A stretch of 9,394 nucleotides of DNA, from positions 1-9,394 of the forward strand of contig USMJ01000026.1 of the NCBI GenBank assembly GCA_900555805.1, given 5' to 3'. This DNA is from an uncultured Oscillospiraceae bacterium (GTDB lineage Bacteria > Bacillota > Clostridia > Oscillospirales > Acutalibacteraceae). This document shows, in pieces, positions 1-6,933 of this stretch (its first letter is position 1; each line of letters opens with the position of its first letter). The notes under the pieces are model-generated. The model made no database searches, had not been told where the DNA came from, and saw nothing but the letters and a program-made list of their open reading frames with translations. A program made the translations under genes and the position numbers.

Positions 1-193
1 CGGCAACCGTCTCAAGGCTCATTGCGTCACGGTCGGAAATTTCAAGGTCAAACTCGTTCTCTATCGCAACCGCAAGGTTGATGAGCGAAAGCGAATCAAG
101 AGCAAGATCCCTTCTGATATTTGTGTCCTCCGTGATCTCCTCGGGAGCGACGTTAGCGTAGTCGCATATGATCTCTCTCAGTTTTTCAAGCAT
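1..193 (-). CDS. Acyl carrier protein (3' end of gene cut by window edge)
   Basis: Small carrier protein that holds acyl groups as thioesters on a phosphopantetheine arm in the cytoplasm. The visible 64 residues begin MLEKLREIIC and contain the carrier signature LALDSLSLINL with the attachment serine at residue 34 (DSL), followed by the acidic helix II region AIENEFDLEIS typical of ACPs. An ACP is usually 75-80 residues, so only about the last dozen residues are missing. The ATG lies just after an AGAGGG ribosome binding site and 15 bases downstream of the acyl ligase stop, so it is translated from the same message. I infer that this is the dedicated partner of the ligase and condensation-fold protein, not the housekeeping ACP of fatty acid synthesis: it sits with no fab genes in view. 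I therefore do not assign acpP. A D-alanine or peptidyl carrier protein would look similar. Confidence 0.9.
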   Translation of the reverse strand, partial: MLEKLREIICDYANVAPEEITEDTNIRRDLALDSLSLINLAVAIENEFDLEISDRDAMSLETVA

Positions 194-208
194 ATCTATT
201 ACCCTCTT

Positions 209-1963
209 TTAAATTTTTACCTGATTTTTTTCGTTGTAAGCGTCGATGACTTTCTGTCTGACGACCTTTCTCGTCGACGTCTTCGGGAACTCTTCGAAAG
301 AGACCATGACGTCCTGAATGCGCTTATATGCCGACATATTTCTGTTGACATTCGTCATATCGTCAAGAACCTGCTTCTCGATCTCTTCGTGGCTCTTCTC
401 GGGGAAGTCCTTGGGATCAACATAAACGCCGACGGCGATCATCTTGTGATCCTTGCCTTTGATGTTCTTAACTGCCTCAAATGCGACAACTTCATGGACA
501 TAGCGGATGCCTTCCATGACCGCGCTCTCGACTTCCTCGGGGAAGACGTTCTTGCCGTTGTCGAGAATTATGAGGTTCTTCTTTCTGCCGACGACGAACA
601 GCTCATGCTTGTCGTTCGTTCTGCCGTAGTCGCCTGTCTTGAACCATTCACCCTCGAACGAGGCCTTTGTTGCTTCTTCGTCTTTATAGTAACCCTTGAA
701 AAGGTTAGCGCCTGTTATCCAGATCTCGCCGACGCCGTTTTCGTCGGGATCAACTATCTTAAACTTAGCTTTCGGGAACGCAAAGCCCGCCGATTCGGGG
801 CTTGTACCCGCGTGAAGGTTGAGCGTGACCGTCGGAGAAGACTCTGTCAGGCCATAGCCCTGATAGACATTGAAACCGAAAGCGTAAAGTCCCGTAACAT
901 GCTCAAGTCTTGACGGTGCGCCGCCGCAGACAAGGGTCGGGAAGGTGTTGCCGAAGTTCTTTCTGATGCTTGCGAAAAGAACGTTACGAAGATCGATACC
1001 GTGAGCGAGAAGCTTATTGCTGAGCTTGACAAGCTTCTTAAGCGGTTCGGCCTTGCCGCGCTGAGCCGCCGCCGCCCAGATACCGTTATATATACCCTCG
1101 AGAATAAGGGGTACCGAGTTAAAGGCGTCGGGCTTGAACAACTGAATGTTCGGCAGAATATTTCTAAGGCTGTCGTTAATATAGATAACAGCATTCATAT
1201 AGATCGAAGTCATTATATTACAGCTGAGCTCATAAACGTGGTTCATCGGAAGAACGGAGAACGAGGTCGCTTCCTGAGTGATGGTGTCAATGATACCGTC
1301 GACATTCGATGAGAAGTTATAGTGAGTGAGCATAACGCCCTTGTTTGCACCGGTCGTTCCCGAAGTGAAAACGATAGCGGCGACATCGTCTTTTTCTATC
1401 TTAGCGTCGATATAGCTTCTGTCGCCGTTTGCGATGAGCTCCTTACCCTTTTTGATAAGCTCGTCTATCGACATGAAGCCTTCGTCGTCGCACTTGCCGT
1501 TAAGTGTAAAGACGTTCTTGACTCTCTCGTCGTTCTGCATATGGAGCTTAGCTGTCTTGAAGTATGTCTTAGAGCAAAAAACAGCTTCGCAGTCGGCCTT
1601 TGTCATAAGCTTGCTGAGTTCGTAGTCTGTCAGCTCCTTATCAAGAGGAACTGAGATACCTACGCCGCAGGCAACGGCGAAGAATGAAACTATCCAGTTG
1701 AACGAACCCTCGCCGAGCATAGCTATATGCTTGCCGTGAAGTCCCATAGCGTTAAGAGCCGTACCGACAGCATAAATACTTTCGCAAAGCTCTCTCGATG
1801 TATGGTTGATGAGCTGATCCTTGTTCTTCTCGACTATGGCGAGTCTGTCACCGTATGTCGCGTAGGTTCTCGCTATAAGCGTCTGGAGTGTGTCAAGATC
1901 ACCCATCATGTGTACTTTATGTCTTAATTTAATAAGTTCCGGATCTACTTTTTTGCCTTTCAC
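209..1963 (-). CDS. AMP-forming fatty-acyl ligase (acyl-CoA/acyl-ACP synthetase, ANL superfamily)
   Basis: Activates a carboxylic acid with ATP to acyl-AMP and passes the acyl group to CoA or a carrier protein. All core motifs of the ANL superfamily are present in the 584 residues: the phosphate loop TSGTTGANKG (200-209), YGLTES (370-375), the ATP-ribose contact TGD (443-445), the hinge region GRKKNLII (459-466), and the C-terminal PKTSTRK with the expected catalytic lysine at 566. The usual glycine before that lysine is arginine here. The hinge plus KNVFPEEVE resembles long-chain fatty acid ligases (FadD/FadD15 type) more than amino-acid adenylation domains, so a fatty or other aliphatic acid is the likely substrate; this is inferred. 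The start is a GTG 10 bases after a perfect AGGAGG. The next in-frame methionines (19 and 20) lack such a site. It lies 21 bases after the condensation-fold gene and 15 before the ACP, which suggests loading of that carrier. Confidence 0.93.
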   Translation of the reverse strand: MKGKKVDPELIKLRHKVHMMGDLDTLQTLIARTYATYGDRLAIVEKNKDQLINHTSRELCESIYAVGTALNAMGLHGKHIAMLGEGSFNWIVSFFAVACGVGISVPLDKELTDYELSKLMTKADCEAVFCSKTYFKTAKLHMQNDERVKNVFTLNGKCDDEGFMSIDELIKKGKELIANGDRSYIDAKIEKDDVAAIVFTSGTTGANKGVMLTHYNFSSNVDGIIDTITQEATSFSVLPMNHVYELSCNIMTSIYMNAVIYINDSLRNILPNIQLFKPDAFNSVPLILEGIYNGIWAAAAQRGKAEPLKKLVKLSNKLLAHGIDLRNVLFASIRKNFGNTFPTLVCGGAPSRLEHVTGLYAFGFNVYQGYGLTESSPTVTLNLHAGTSPESAGFAFPKAKFKIVDPDENGVGEIWITGANLFKGYYKDEEATKASFEGEWFKTGDYGRTNDKHELFVVGRKKNLIILDNGKNVFPEEVESAVMEGIRYVHEVVAFEAVKNIKGKDHKMIAVGVYVDPKDFPEKSHEEIEKQVLDDMTNVNRNMSAYKRIQDVMVSFEEFPKTSTRKVVRQKVIDAYNEKNQVKI

Positions 1964-1973
1964 TGTGATATGT

Positions 1974-1979
1974 CCTCCT
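1974..1979 (-). promoter_or_regulatory. Ribosome binding site fixing the GTG start of the acyl ligase
   Basis: On the minus strand AGGAGG is followed after 10 bases by GTG. It is the strongest ribosome binding site in the window and lies in the 21-base gap after the upstream stop codon. It supports the GTG at 1963 as the start rather than the internal methionines 19 and 20. Confidence 0.75.
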
Positions 1980-1984
1980 GAATT

Positions 1985-3379
1985 TTATCTTAAATCGTCT
2001 AATCTGTCGAGAATTTCTCCGACTGTTATATCGGGATTTTCAATTCCTGTCATTATCGCCTTCATTGCGTTATCATGAAGCAGGTTGATCTGGTCGGCGG
2101 AGATGATATGTGTTCTGTACATATAATAGAAATCGGTTCCGCCTGTTTTCGCGTCGGGGACGGCGAACGTATAAAGCTGCATGGTGAATCTGCCGTTGCT
2201 GTATGCCTTGAATTCGGCGTCGAAGTTATGCTCCTTAATGGCGAAGCCTATCGGCATCCACGAGAACATAAAGGCTGACGGGCCTTGGGTCGACGTATAG
2301 CCGAATTCCTTCTGCTGAAGAAATCTCGCCTCAAGATACGGGAAGTTCATGTGTCTTAAGAGCTGATTGCGGCAGCTTGAAACCTTGTTGACAGCCTCTC
2401 TGAAAGTGTCCGTTTCCTCGGTTTTTACTCTTAACTGCAAAGGCTGAGCGACGCAGCCGCCCATCATCTTATCCTTGTAGACAGCGCGTCTGCTGCAAAG
2501 GAGCATATTGAGAACGTCGGGCGTTCTGTAATTCACCTTTGAAGCGTGCGCTCTCAAGCCGTAGAGGAACACGTTTTCGGGTATGACAAGCTCTTTCTTG
2601 CAGTATTCGTATATCTTTTCGGTGTCCTCAGCCGAGACGAAGCGGCGGACAATAGCCGTCTTGTCGTGGATGGGATCGAACACCTTGGGCACTCTGATAT
2701 TCGGGTCTTTCTTTCTCGCTTTTTCGAGAAGATCGGGGCCGTGAACGCCGGCGTAGAACGGTTCGCCGTTATCATGCCAGTATTTTATATAGAAGTCTCT
2801 GTCCTTGCCGTGGAGTTTATCGTTGGCGAGATACTGGAATTCTCTTTGGATATGCTCCTCATATGAATTTATGGGCTTCGGAAGCTCCTCGCCGTTTTTG
2901 AGAGCTTTATAAACCGCGAGCAGATCGGCGTAGAACACCGCCTGACCGAGGGCATCGGTTATGAGGTGTGACGCGTTGAAATAAATGCCCGTTTTCGAAT
3001 CATAGGTTCTGTAGAATATGACTCTGAAAGTTTCGCCCTTTAAGAATTTGATCGGTTTTTCGGCGTCTTTTGTGAGGTACGCATCCTCTTCCTGCTTGGT
3101 TTTAAATGACAACACGGGAATATTGTTGTTGCTGTATGTCGGTAAGAAATACTGCTTGAGGGTTTTGTCGACCTTGACAAAACGAAGTCTCAAAGCGTCG
3201 TTTCTCTGAAATTCGATATTCAGCGCCTTTTTAAGCAGATCGAAGTCAAGCTTCTCATTGACGACTATCGCCGACGGGATCTGAACTACCTGCTTATGGA
3301 CGCTGTACTTGACCATTATATACATCGTCTGCTGAGACGGTATCAGGTCATACAGCTTATAATTGATATCCTTTGCCAT
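1985..3379 (-). CDS. Condensation-domain-fold acyltransferase, free-standing
   Basis: A 464-residue protein of the chloramphenicol acetyltransferase/NRPS condensation fold. Family members join an acyl thioester to an amine or alcohol. Near the N-terminus IPSQQTMY matches the condensation C1 motif, and QRNDALRLRF (58-67) matches the C2 motif (RHxxLRTxF). The catalytic motif HxxxD is intact as HLITD at 138-142. The later DFGWG motif of NRPS condensation domains is not apparent, so this may be closer to wax-ester synthase, PapA or alcohol acyltransferase relatives. No signal peptide or membrane segment is seen; it is probably cytoplasmic. The reading frame is open for 19 more codons, but the ATG at 3379 has a GGAG site 6 bases ahead, and the longer form would begin around the promoter's predicted transcription start. 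It is first in a unit followed by the acyl ligase and ACP, which suggests it uses acyl-ACP made by them. The acceptor is unknown. Confidence 0.82.
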   Translation of the reverse strand: MAKDINYKLYDLIPSQQTMYIMVKYSVHKQVVQIPSAIVVNEKLDFDLLKKALNIEFQRNDALRLRFVKVDKTLKQYFLPTYSNNNIPVLSFKTKQEEDAYLTKDAEKPIKFLKGETFRVIFYRTYDSKTGIYFNASHLITDALGQAVFYADLLAVYKALKNGEELPKPINSYEEHIQREFQYLANDKLHGKDRDFYIKYWHDNGEPFYAGVHGPDLLEKARKKDPNIRVPKVFDPIHDKTAIVRRFVSAEDTEKIYEYCKKELVIPENVFLYGLRAHASKVNYRTPDVLNMLLCSRRAVYKDKMMGGCVAQPLQLRVKTEETDTFREAVNKVSSCRNQLLRHMNFPYLEARFLQQKEFGYTSTQGPSAFMFSWMPIGFAIKEHNFDAEFKAYSNGRFTMQLYTFAVPDAKTGGTDFYYMYRTHIISADQINLLHDNAMKAIMTGIENPDITVGEILDRLDDLR

Positions 3380-3438
3380 ATTATTCTCCAACCTTCCTTC
3401 ATAATATATATTACATATCGTATCATTTCGCCCCAATT

Positions 3439-3467
3439 ATACTAACACTTTAGAAAAAGCAAGTCAA
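3439..3467 (-). promoter_or_regulatory. Sigma-A-type promoter for the condensation/ligase/ACP unit
   Basis: Reading the minus strand, TTGACT (3467-3462) is followed after 17 bases by TAGTAT (3444-3439), preceded by an extended -10 TGT. A perfect TATAAT overlaps it at 3441-3436, but at a 20-base spacing. The site lies in the 157-base gap after mutS2, the natural place for a new transcription unit, and leaves a leader of roughly 50 bases before the ATG at 3379. Predicted by eye only. Confidence 0.6.
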
Positions 3468-3487
3468 CGATTTTAGTTAAATTTAAT

Positions 3488-3504
3488 ACACCTGTCGCAG
3501 ATGT
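3488..3504. repeat. Short dyad between mutS2 and the downstream promoter
   Basis: The plus strand reads ACACCTG, TCG, CAGATGT: 7-base arms with a single mismatch that would be a G-U pair in minus-strand RNA. It lies 33 bases after the mutS2 stop and about 20 bases upstream of the -35 element. It could be a weak terminator for the mutS2 unit (only an A/T-rich stretch follows, not a clean U run) or a regulator site for the promoter. No perfect intrinsic terminator is visible in this gap. Confidence 0.3.
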
Positions 3505-3536
3505 GTCAGTTCATCAACAGATCGGAAACTAATTGT

Positions 3537-5921
3537 TCATTTAAGCGTAACAATTGTAACGCCGCTTTCACCCTCGCCGAACGTTCCGAGACGGAAACTC
3601 TTGACGGCGGGGTTGTGTCTCAAGTAGTCCTGTATACCTTTTCGAAGAACGCCCGTTCCTTTTCCGTGGATGATAGATATCTCGCTCATGCCCATTCTGA
3701 TGCTGTGGTCTATGAAGCGGTCGACTTCCATTATACCCTCTTCGACGTTCATACCGCGAAGATCGCATTCGGTTTTCGCCGTGGCTGTGAGACGGCTTTC
3801 GTCTCTCGGCGGTCTGACGGTTCTTGTTTTCGGCTGTGACGTCTTCTTGCCCGAAATAAGGCGCAGATTATCTTTTTTGACACGCGTTTTGAGAAGTCCT
3901 GCCTGAACGGTGATAAGTCCGTTTTTGTCTTCGAGAGCGACGACTTCGGCTTCGTTGCCGATGTCTCTTATAACGACCCTGTCGCCGATCTTAAGCTCTC
4001 GCGGAAGAACATATTCTTCGGGGTCTTCGAACTTGGATATGACGGGGTTCGTTATCTCGTCAAGCTCGCCGAGGCTCTTTTTTATCTGCTGTCTCGCGCG
4101 TCTGGCAAGCTCGTTCGCGTCATTTGTTTTTGACTTTTCTTTCTTGAACTCGTCGAGATCAAAGAGCAAAGCGTGTGAAGCTCTCTTGGCTTTTTCGACT
4201 ATTCTCATAGCCTCGCTTCTTGCCTTTTCTATCTCTTTTTCCCTGAGTTCGTCTATGCTCTCTTTATATTCTTTAGCCTTGGCTCTGTCGATTTCAGCCT
4301 GCGCTTTGAGGGATTCGGCTTCTTCCTTTTTGGTTTCGAATTCCTGTCGGCTCTTTTCGAGATTTTCGACGACATCTTCAAATCTCGTGTTTTCGCTCGA
4401 AACAAGCTCTTTCGCGCGTTCGACTATAGCCTTATCCATTCCGAGACGGGTCGATATTGCGAAAGCGTTGCTTCTTCCCGGTACTCCAATCAGTAATCTA
4501 TAGGTCGGTCTGAGCGTTGAAACGTCAAATTCACAGCAGCCGTTTTCTATTCTCGGCGTACTCAGCGCGTACGCCTTAAGCTCGGCATAATGAGTTGTCG
4601 CCGCAACCTTTGCGCCTTGGAAGTGAAGCCTTTCAAGTATCGCCGTCGCAAGCGCCGCGCCCTCGACGGGATCTGTTCCGGCTCCCAACTCGTCTATCAG
4701 GACAAGACTCTTTTCGTCGGCGGATTTTATAATATCGATTATGTTCGTCATATGAGCCGAGAAAGTCGAAAGCGACTGCTCGATGCTCTGTTCGTCGCCT
4801 ATGTCGGCGAGCACTCTGTCAAAGACAGAGATAACGCTCCTGTCGGCGACAGGTATCATCAGCCCGCACATTGTCATCAAAGTCAGCAAGCCTATTGTCT
4901 TGATTGAGACAGTTTTACCGCCGGTGTTCGGACCGGTTATAACGAGCGTGTCGAATTCTTCGCCGAGTCTGATATCCGTGGCGACGACTTTATCCTTGTC
5001 TATCAGAGGATGTCTGGCTTTTCTCAAATTTATAATTCCGCCGTCGTTAAGCTGCGGTACGGCGGCTTTCATGTCGTAGGCAAGCTTGGCTTTGGCGAAT
5101 ATCAGATTCAGCATGACAGCATTCTCGTAGCTTGACTTTATGCTTGAAGCGAACGAGCCCGCCAAAGATGAAAGCTCCGCTAAAATTCTGTCTATCTCGT
5201 CTTTCTCCTTGCCTTGGAGAACTTTTATCTCGTTATTTGCCTCGACCACGGCGGTCGGCTCGACGAATACGGTTGCACCGCTCGATGAAGTGTCGTGTAC
5301 CAGGCCTGAAACATCTCCGCGGTTTTCGATCTTGACCGGAACGACGTATCTTCCGTTTCGCATGGTGACGATCGGCTCGCGCAGGTATTTCGAGACGGTC
5401 TGAGAGTGGGTCATCTTGTCGAGCTTTTCCCTGACCCTCGCCGACGCCGCGCGGATCTTTCTTCTTATATCGTAAAGTTCCGGTGACGCATTGTCGGAGA
5501 TCTCCTCCTCGCTGATTATCGCCGAGGTTATCTTATCCTCAAGAAATTTGTTCGGCAGCAATGCCGAGAAAAATCCGTCGATATGAGTTTTGACGGCGCT
5601 GTCGGAATGCCAGTTCGACAGCGATCTTATCACGCAAAGATCCTCCGCTATGTATAAAAGCTCGGGTATGTTCAGCACTCCGCCCGCCTCGGCCCGGCTG
5701 ACGGCGTTGTTGACATTTCGAAGTCCGCCGAAGTTCGGTGCTCCGAATTTTGCCATCAGCATATGCGCGTCCGCCGTCTGATCAAGCAGGGTCTGAACCG
5801 CCGATAATCTCGTTACGGGTTCAAGCTCCAATGCCGCCTGCCTTGCGTCGTCGCAGGTTGTGTGCGCCGCAAGCAGTTCGAGTATTTTTTCAAGCTCCAA
5901 CGCTCTGCAATGCTTATCCAT
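3537..5921 (-). CDS. mutS2: MutS2 / RqcU ATPase with C-terminal Smr domain
   Basis: MutS-family ATPase without the mismatch-recognition domain. In Bacillus the family (MutS2, also RqcU) acts on collided ribosomes in translation quality control; in other bacteria it has been linked to suppression of homologous recombination. The 794 residues match the usual length of about 780-790. Visible in order are a clamp/lever region (1-300), Walker A GPNTGGKT (330-337), the SLSTFSAHM stretch (383-391), Walker B LVLIDELGAGTDP (406-418), THY (443-445), a long charged coiled coil (about 510-620), a KOW-like segment around RELKIGDRVV (641-690), and the Smr domain with DLRG (720-723) and HGKGTG (752-757). 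All nuclease/ATPase motifs look intact. The ATG follows GGGAG by 10 bases. It begins 17 bases after the recO stop, so it is probably co-transcribed with recO, and it is the last gene of its unit because a promoter and the next unit follow. Confidence 0.97.
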   Translation of the reverse strand: MDKHCRALELEKILELLAAHTTCDDARQAALELEPVTRLSAVQTLLDQTADAHMLMAKFGAPNFGGLRNVNNAVSRAEAGGVLNIPELLYIAEDLCVIRSLSNWHSDSAVKTHIDGFFSALLPNKFLEDKITSAIISEEEISDNASPELYDIRRKIRAASARVREKLDKMTHSQTVSKYLREPIVTMRNGRYVVPVKIENRGDVSGLVHDTSSSGATVFVEPTAVVEANNEIKVLQGKEKDEIDRILAELSSLAGSFASSIKSSYENAVMLNLIFAKAKLAYDMKAAVPQLNDGGIINLRKARHPLIDKDKVVATDIRLGEEFDTLVITGPNTGGKTVSIKTIGLLTLMTMCGLMIPVADRSVISVFDRVLADIGDEQSIEQSLSTFSAHMTNIIDIIKSADEKSLVLIDELGAGTDPVEGAALATAILERLHFQGAKVAATTHYAELKAYALSTPRIENGCCEFDVSTLRPTYRLLIGVPGRSNAFAISTRLGMDKAIVERAKELVSSENTRFEDVVENLEKSRQEFETKKEEAESLKAQAEIDRAKAKEYKESIDELREKEIEKARSEAMRIVEKAKRASHALLFDLDEFKKEKSKTNDANELARRARQQIKKSLGELDEITNPVISKFEDPEEYVLPRELKIGDRVVIRDIGNEAEVVALEDKNGLITVQAGLLKTRVKKDNLRLISGKKTSQPKTRTVRPPRDESRLTATAKTECDLRGMNVEEGIMEVDRFIDHSIRMGMSEISIIHGKGTGVLRKGIQDYLRHNPAVKSFRLGTFGEGESGVTIVTLK

Positions 5922-5938
5922 TTTGCATTTTCTCCCTT

Positions 5939-6676
5939 TTATTCTATTATCTTATAAAAATCAAGTGTTTTGTATTTTCTCATTGTTACTCTAAGAAGAT
6001 ATTCTTCGACGGCTTCGCCGAATTCTCTCATCGCGCCCTCCTTTAGGCTGAATGAGAACAGCTTGTCGCTGTCGGAAAAAGCGACGTGTCTCATGGCTGT
6101 GACCGTGCTTATCGAAAGCGGCAGGTTATACTGATTATCGTTGCACTTATCGCAGAAAAGTTCGCCGTTCGCCGTGTTGAAATACATGGTGTCGCTCTCG
6201 AACGCTCCGCATTTTCCGCAGCAGAGCAGGTCGGGCATATATCCCGACATGACGAGGAAGCGAAGCTCGACTATCGGCTTGAGAAGCTTTCTGTCGCGCT
6301 TTCCGTTTTCGAGCAGGTAACAGGCGTTCAATAATAATTTAAGGTACTCGTCGGCCTCTTCTTCTCTCGGCGACAGCTCCGCGGCAAGCTCGCAGAAGTA
6401 TTGACCCAAGGCAAGCGCCTGTATGCTGTCGCGAAGCCCGAAGAATGTCTCCTTCACCGTCGCTTCTTCGACGGAGAACACTCCCCTGCCCGAATATATA
6501 TCGTAGTCGCAGTAGCAAAAAAGCTGAGTGGCGACGCTTTTTCTGTTTCTCGGACTTTTTGCGCCGTGAGCAAAAGCCCTGATGACGCCTTTTTTCTGCG
6601 TCAGCAGGGTCACAAGCTTATCGTTTTCCGATATTGTCTGTTCACGGATCACTATGCCGTTCGTTCTTATGTGCAT
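5939..6676 (-). CDS. recO: DNA repair/recombination mediator RecO
   Basis: RecO loads RecA onto SSB-coated single-stranded DNA together with RecR (RecFOR pathway) and anneals complementary strands. The 245 residues match the family length. The N-terminal OB-fold carries the typical opening (RTNGIVIREQTISENDKLVTL, residues 4-24; GVIRAFAHGAK, 30-40). A helical C-terminal part follows, with a four-cysteine zinc site C153-x2-C156 and C175-x2-C178 as in Firmicute RecO proteins. The start ATG lies inside the end of the yqzL-like gene, 35 bases before that gene's stop, and has AGAGGA 8 bases upstream, so translation is probably coupled. The stop is 17 bases before mutS2. Position directly after era and yqzL matches the order known in Bacillus, which supports the call. 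Confidence 0.96.
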   Translation of the reverse strand: MHIRTNGIVIREQTISENDKLVTLLTQKKGVIRAFAHGAKSPRNRKSVATQLFCYCDYDIYSGRGVFSVEEATVKETFFGLRDSIQALALGQYFCELAAELSPREEEADEYLKLLLNACYLLENGKRDRKLLKPIVELRFLVMSGYMPDLLCCGKCGAFESDTMYFNTANGELFCDKCNDNQYNLPLSISTVTAMRHVAFSDSDKLFSFSLKEGAMREFGEAVEEYLLRVTMRKYKTLDFYKIIE

Positions 6677-6797
6677 CGTTAACGTCCTCTTCGTCGGGAT
6701 TCTCCTCAGCGGTTTCCGTCGCCTCGTAGAATTTGATGTAGTCCGCTATTTTTCCCGTGTTCAAAAAGTTGAGCCAGAGCTCGTTTCTGTCGTCCAT
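6642..6797 (-). CDS. YqzL-like small protein between era and recO
   Basis: A 51-residue acidic protein of unknown function. It opens MDDRNELWLNFLNTGKIADY. The pattern W-x2-F-x2-TG-x-I-x2-Y, followed by an aromatic/charged turn and a Glu-rich tail, matches what I recall of the Firmicute YqzL family, which is likewise about 45-50 residues and lies between era and recO. The ATG at 6797 is preceded by AGGACGG about 8-10 bases away, inside one arm of an inverted repeat. The gene runs 35 bases into recO in a different frame, and the recO ribosome binding site sits within it; together with the conserved location this argues for a real coding gene. Apart from the motif there is no recognisable domain, signal peptide or membrane segment. 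I leave the symbol blank because assignment rests on a short motif and synteny. Confidence 0.75.
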   Translation of the reverse strand: MDDRNELWLNFLNTGKIADYIKFYEATETAEENPDEEDVNDAHKNERHSDP

Positions 6798-6805
6798 ATT
6801 AACAC

Positions 6806-6847
6806 CGTCCTGAATGTTTTGTTATATTTTTTGAACATTCACGGACG
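6806..6847 (-). promoter_or_regulatory. Inverted repeat (hairpin) covering the yqzL-like ribosome binding site
   Basis: Arms of 13 paired bases, CGTCC-TGAATGTT on the plus strand (6806-6818) and AACATTCACGGACG (6834-6847), differ only by one bulged base and enclose a 15-base A/T-rich loop. In the minus-strand RNA the 3' arm contains the AGGACG that serves as the presumed ribosome binding site of the small gene at 6797. No U run follows the 3' arm, so a standard intrinsic terminator is unlikely. The hairpin could instead limit translation of the small gene, or be an RNA processing/stability element between era and recO. Confidence 0.55.
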
Positions 6848-6933
6848 ATATTACATGGAAATTTTTATCATATTTTCTTTCGGTCTCAAAAGGTCGGGAA
6901 GCTCATACTTGCCCGTACCCGATAAACGAGTTC

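Noticed and set aside
29..36. AIE/PIE instead of APE in the kinase-like protein (residues 31-33) as a sign of inactivity
   Set aside because: Many bacterial kinases with a QGxWTDIYxxG segment read APIEQY at this point, so the change is common in the subfamily and says little. These positions are protein residues within the gene at 7842-9394, not bases.
389..913. Plus-strand open frame of 174 codons
   Set aside because: It is antisense to the C-terminal half of the acyl ligase, has no recognisable motif and no independent promoter or ribosome binding site that I can see.
3380..3436. N-terminal extension of the condensation-fold protein by 19 codons
   Set aside because: The upstream start has no good ribosome binding site and lies around the predicted transcription start. 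The ATG at 3379 has GGAG at a suitable distance and the protein motif pattern begins just after it.
3910..4503. Plus-strand open frame of 197 codons rich in Ser and Leu
   Set aside because: It is antisense to the MutS2 coiled-coil region; the Ser/Leu richness is the complement of Glu/Lys-rich codons.
6798..6933. Possible promoter between era and the yqzL-like gene
   Set aside because: TATGAT- and TATAAC-like hexamers occur in the A/T-rich stretch, but none has a reasonable -35 element at 16-18 bases.
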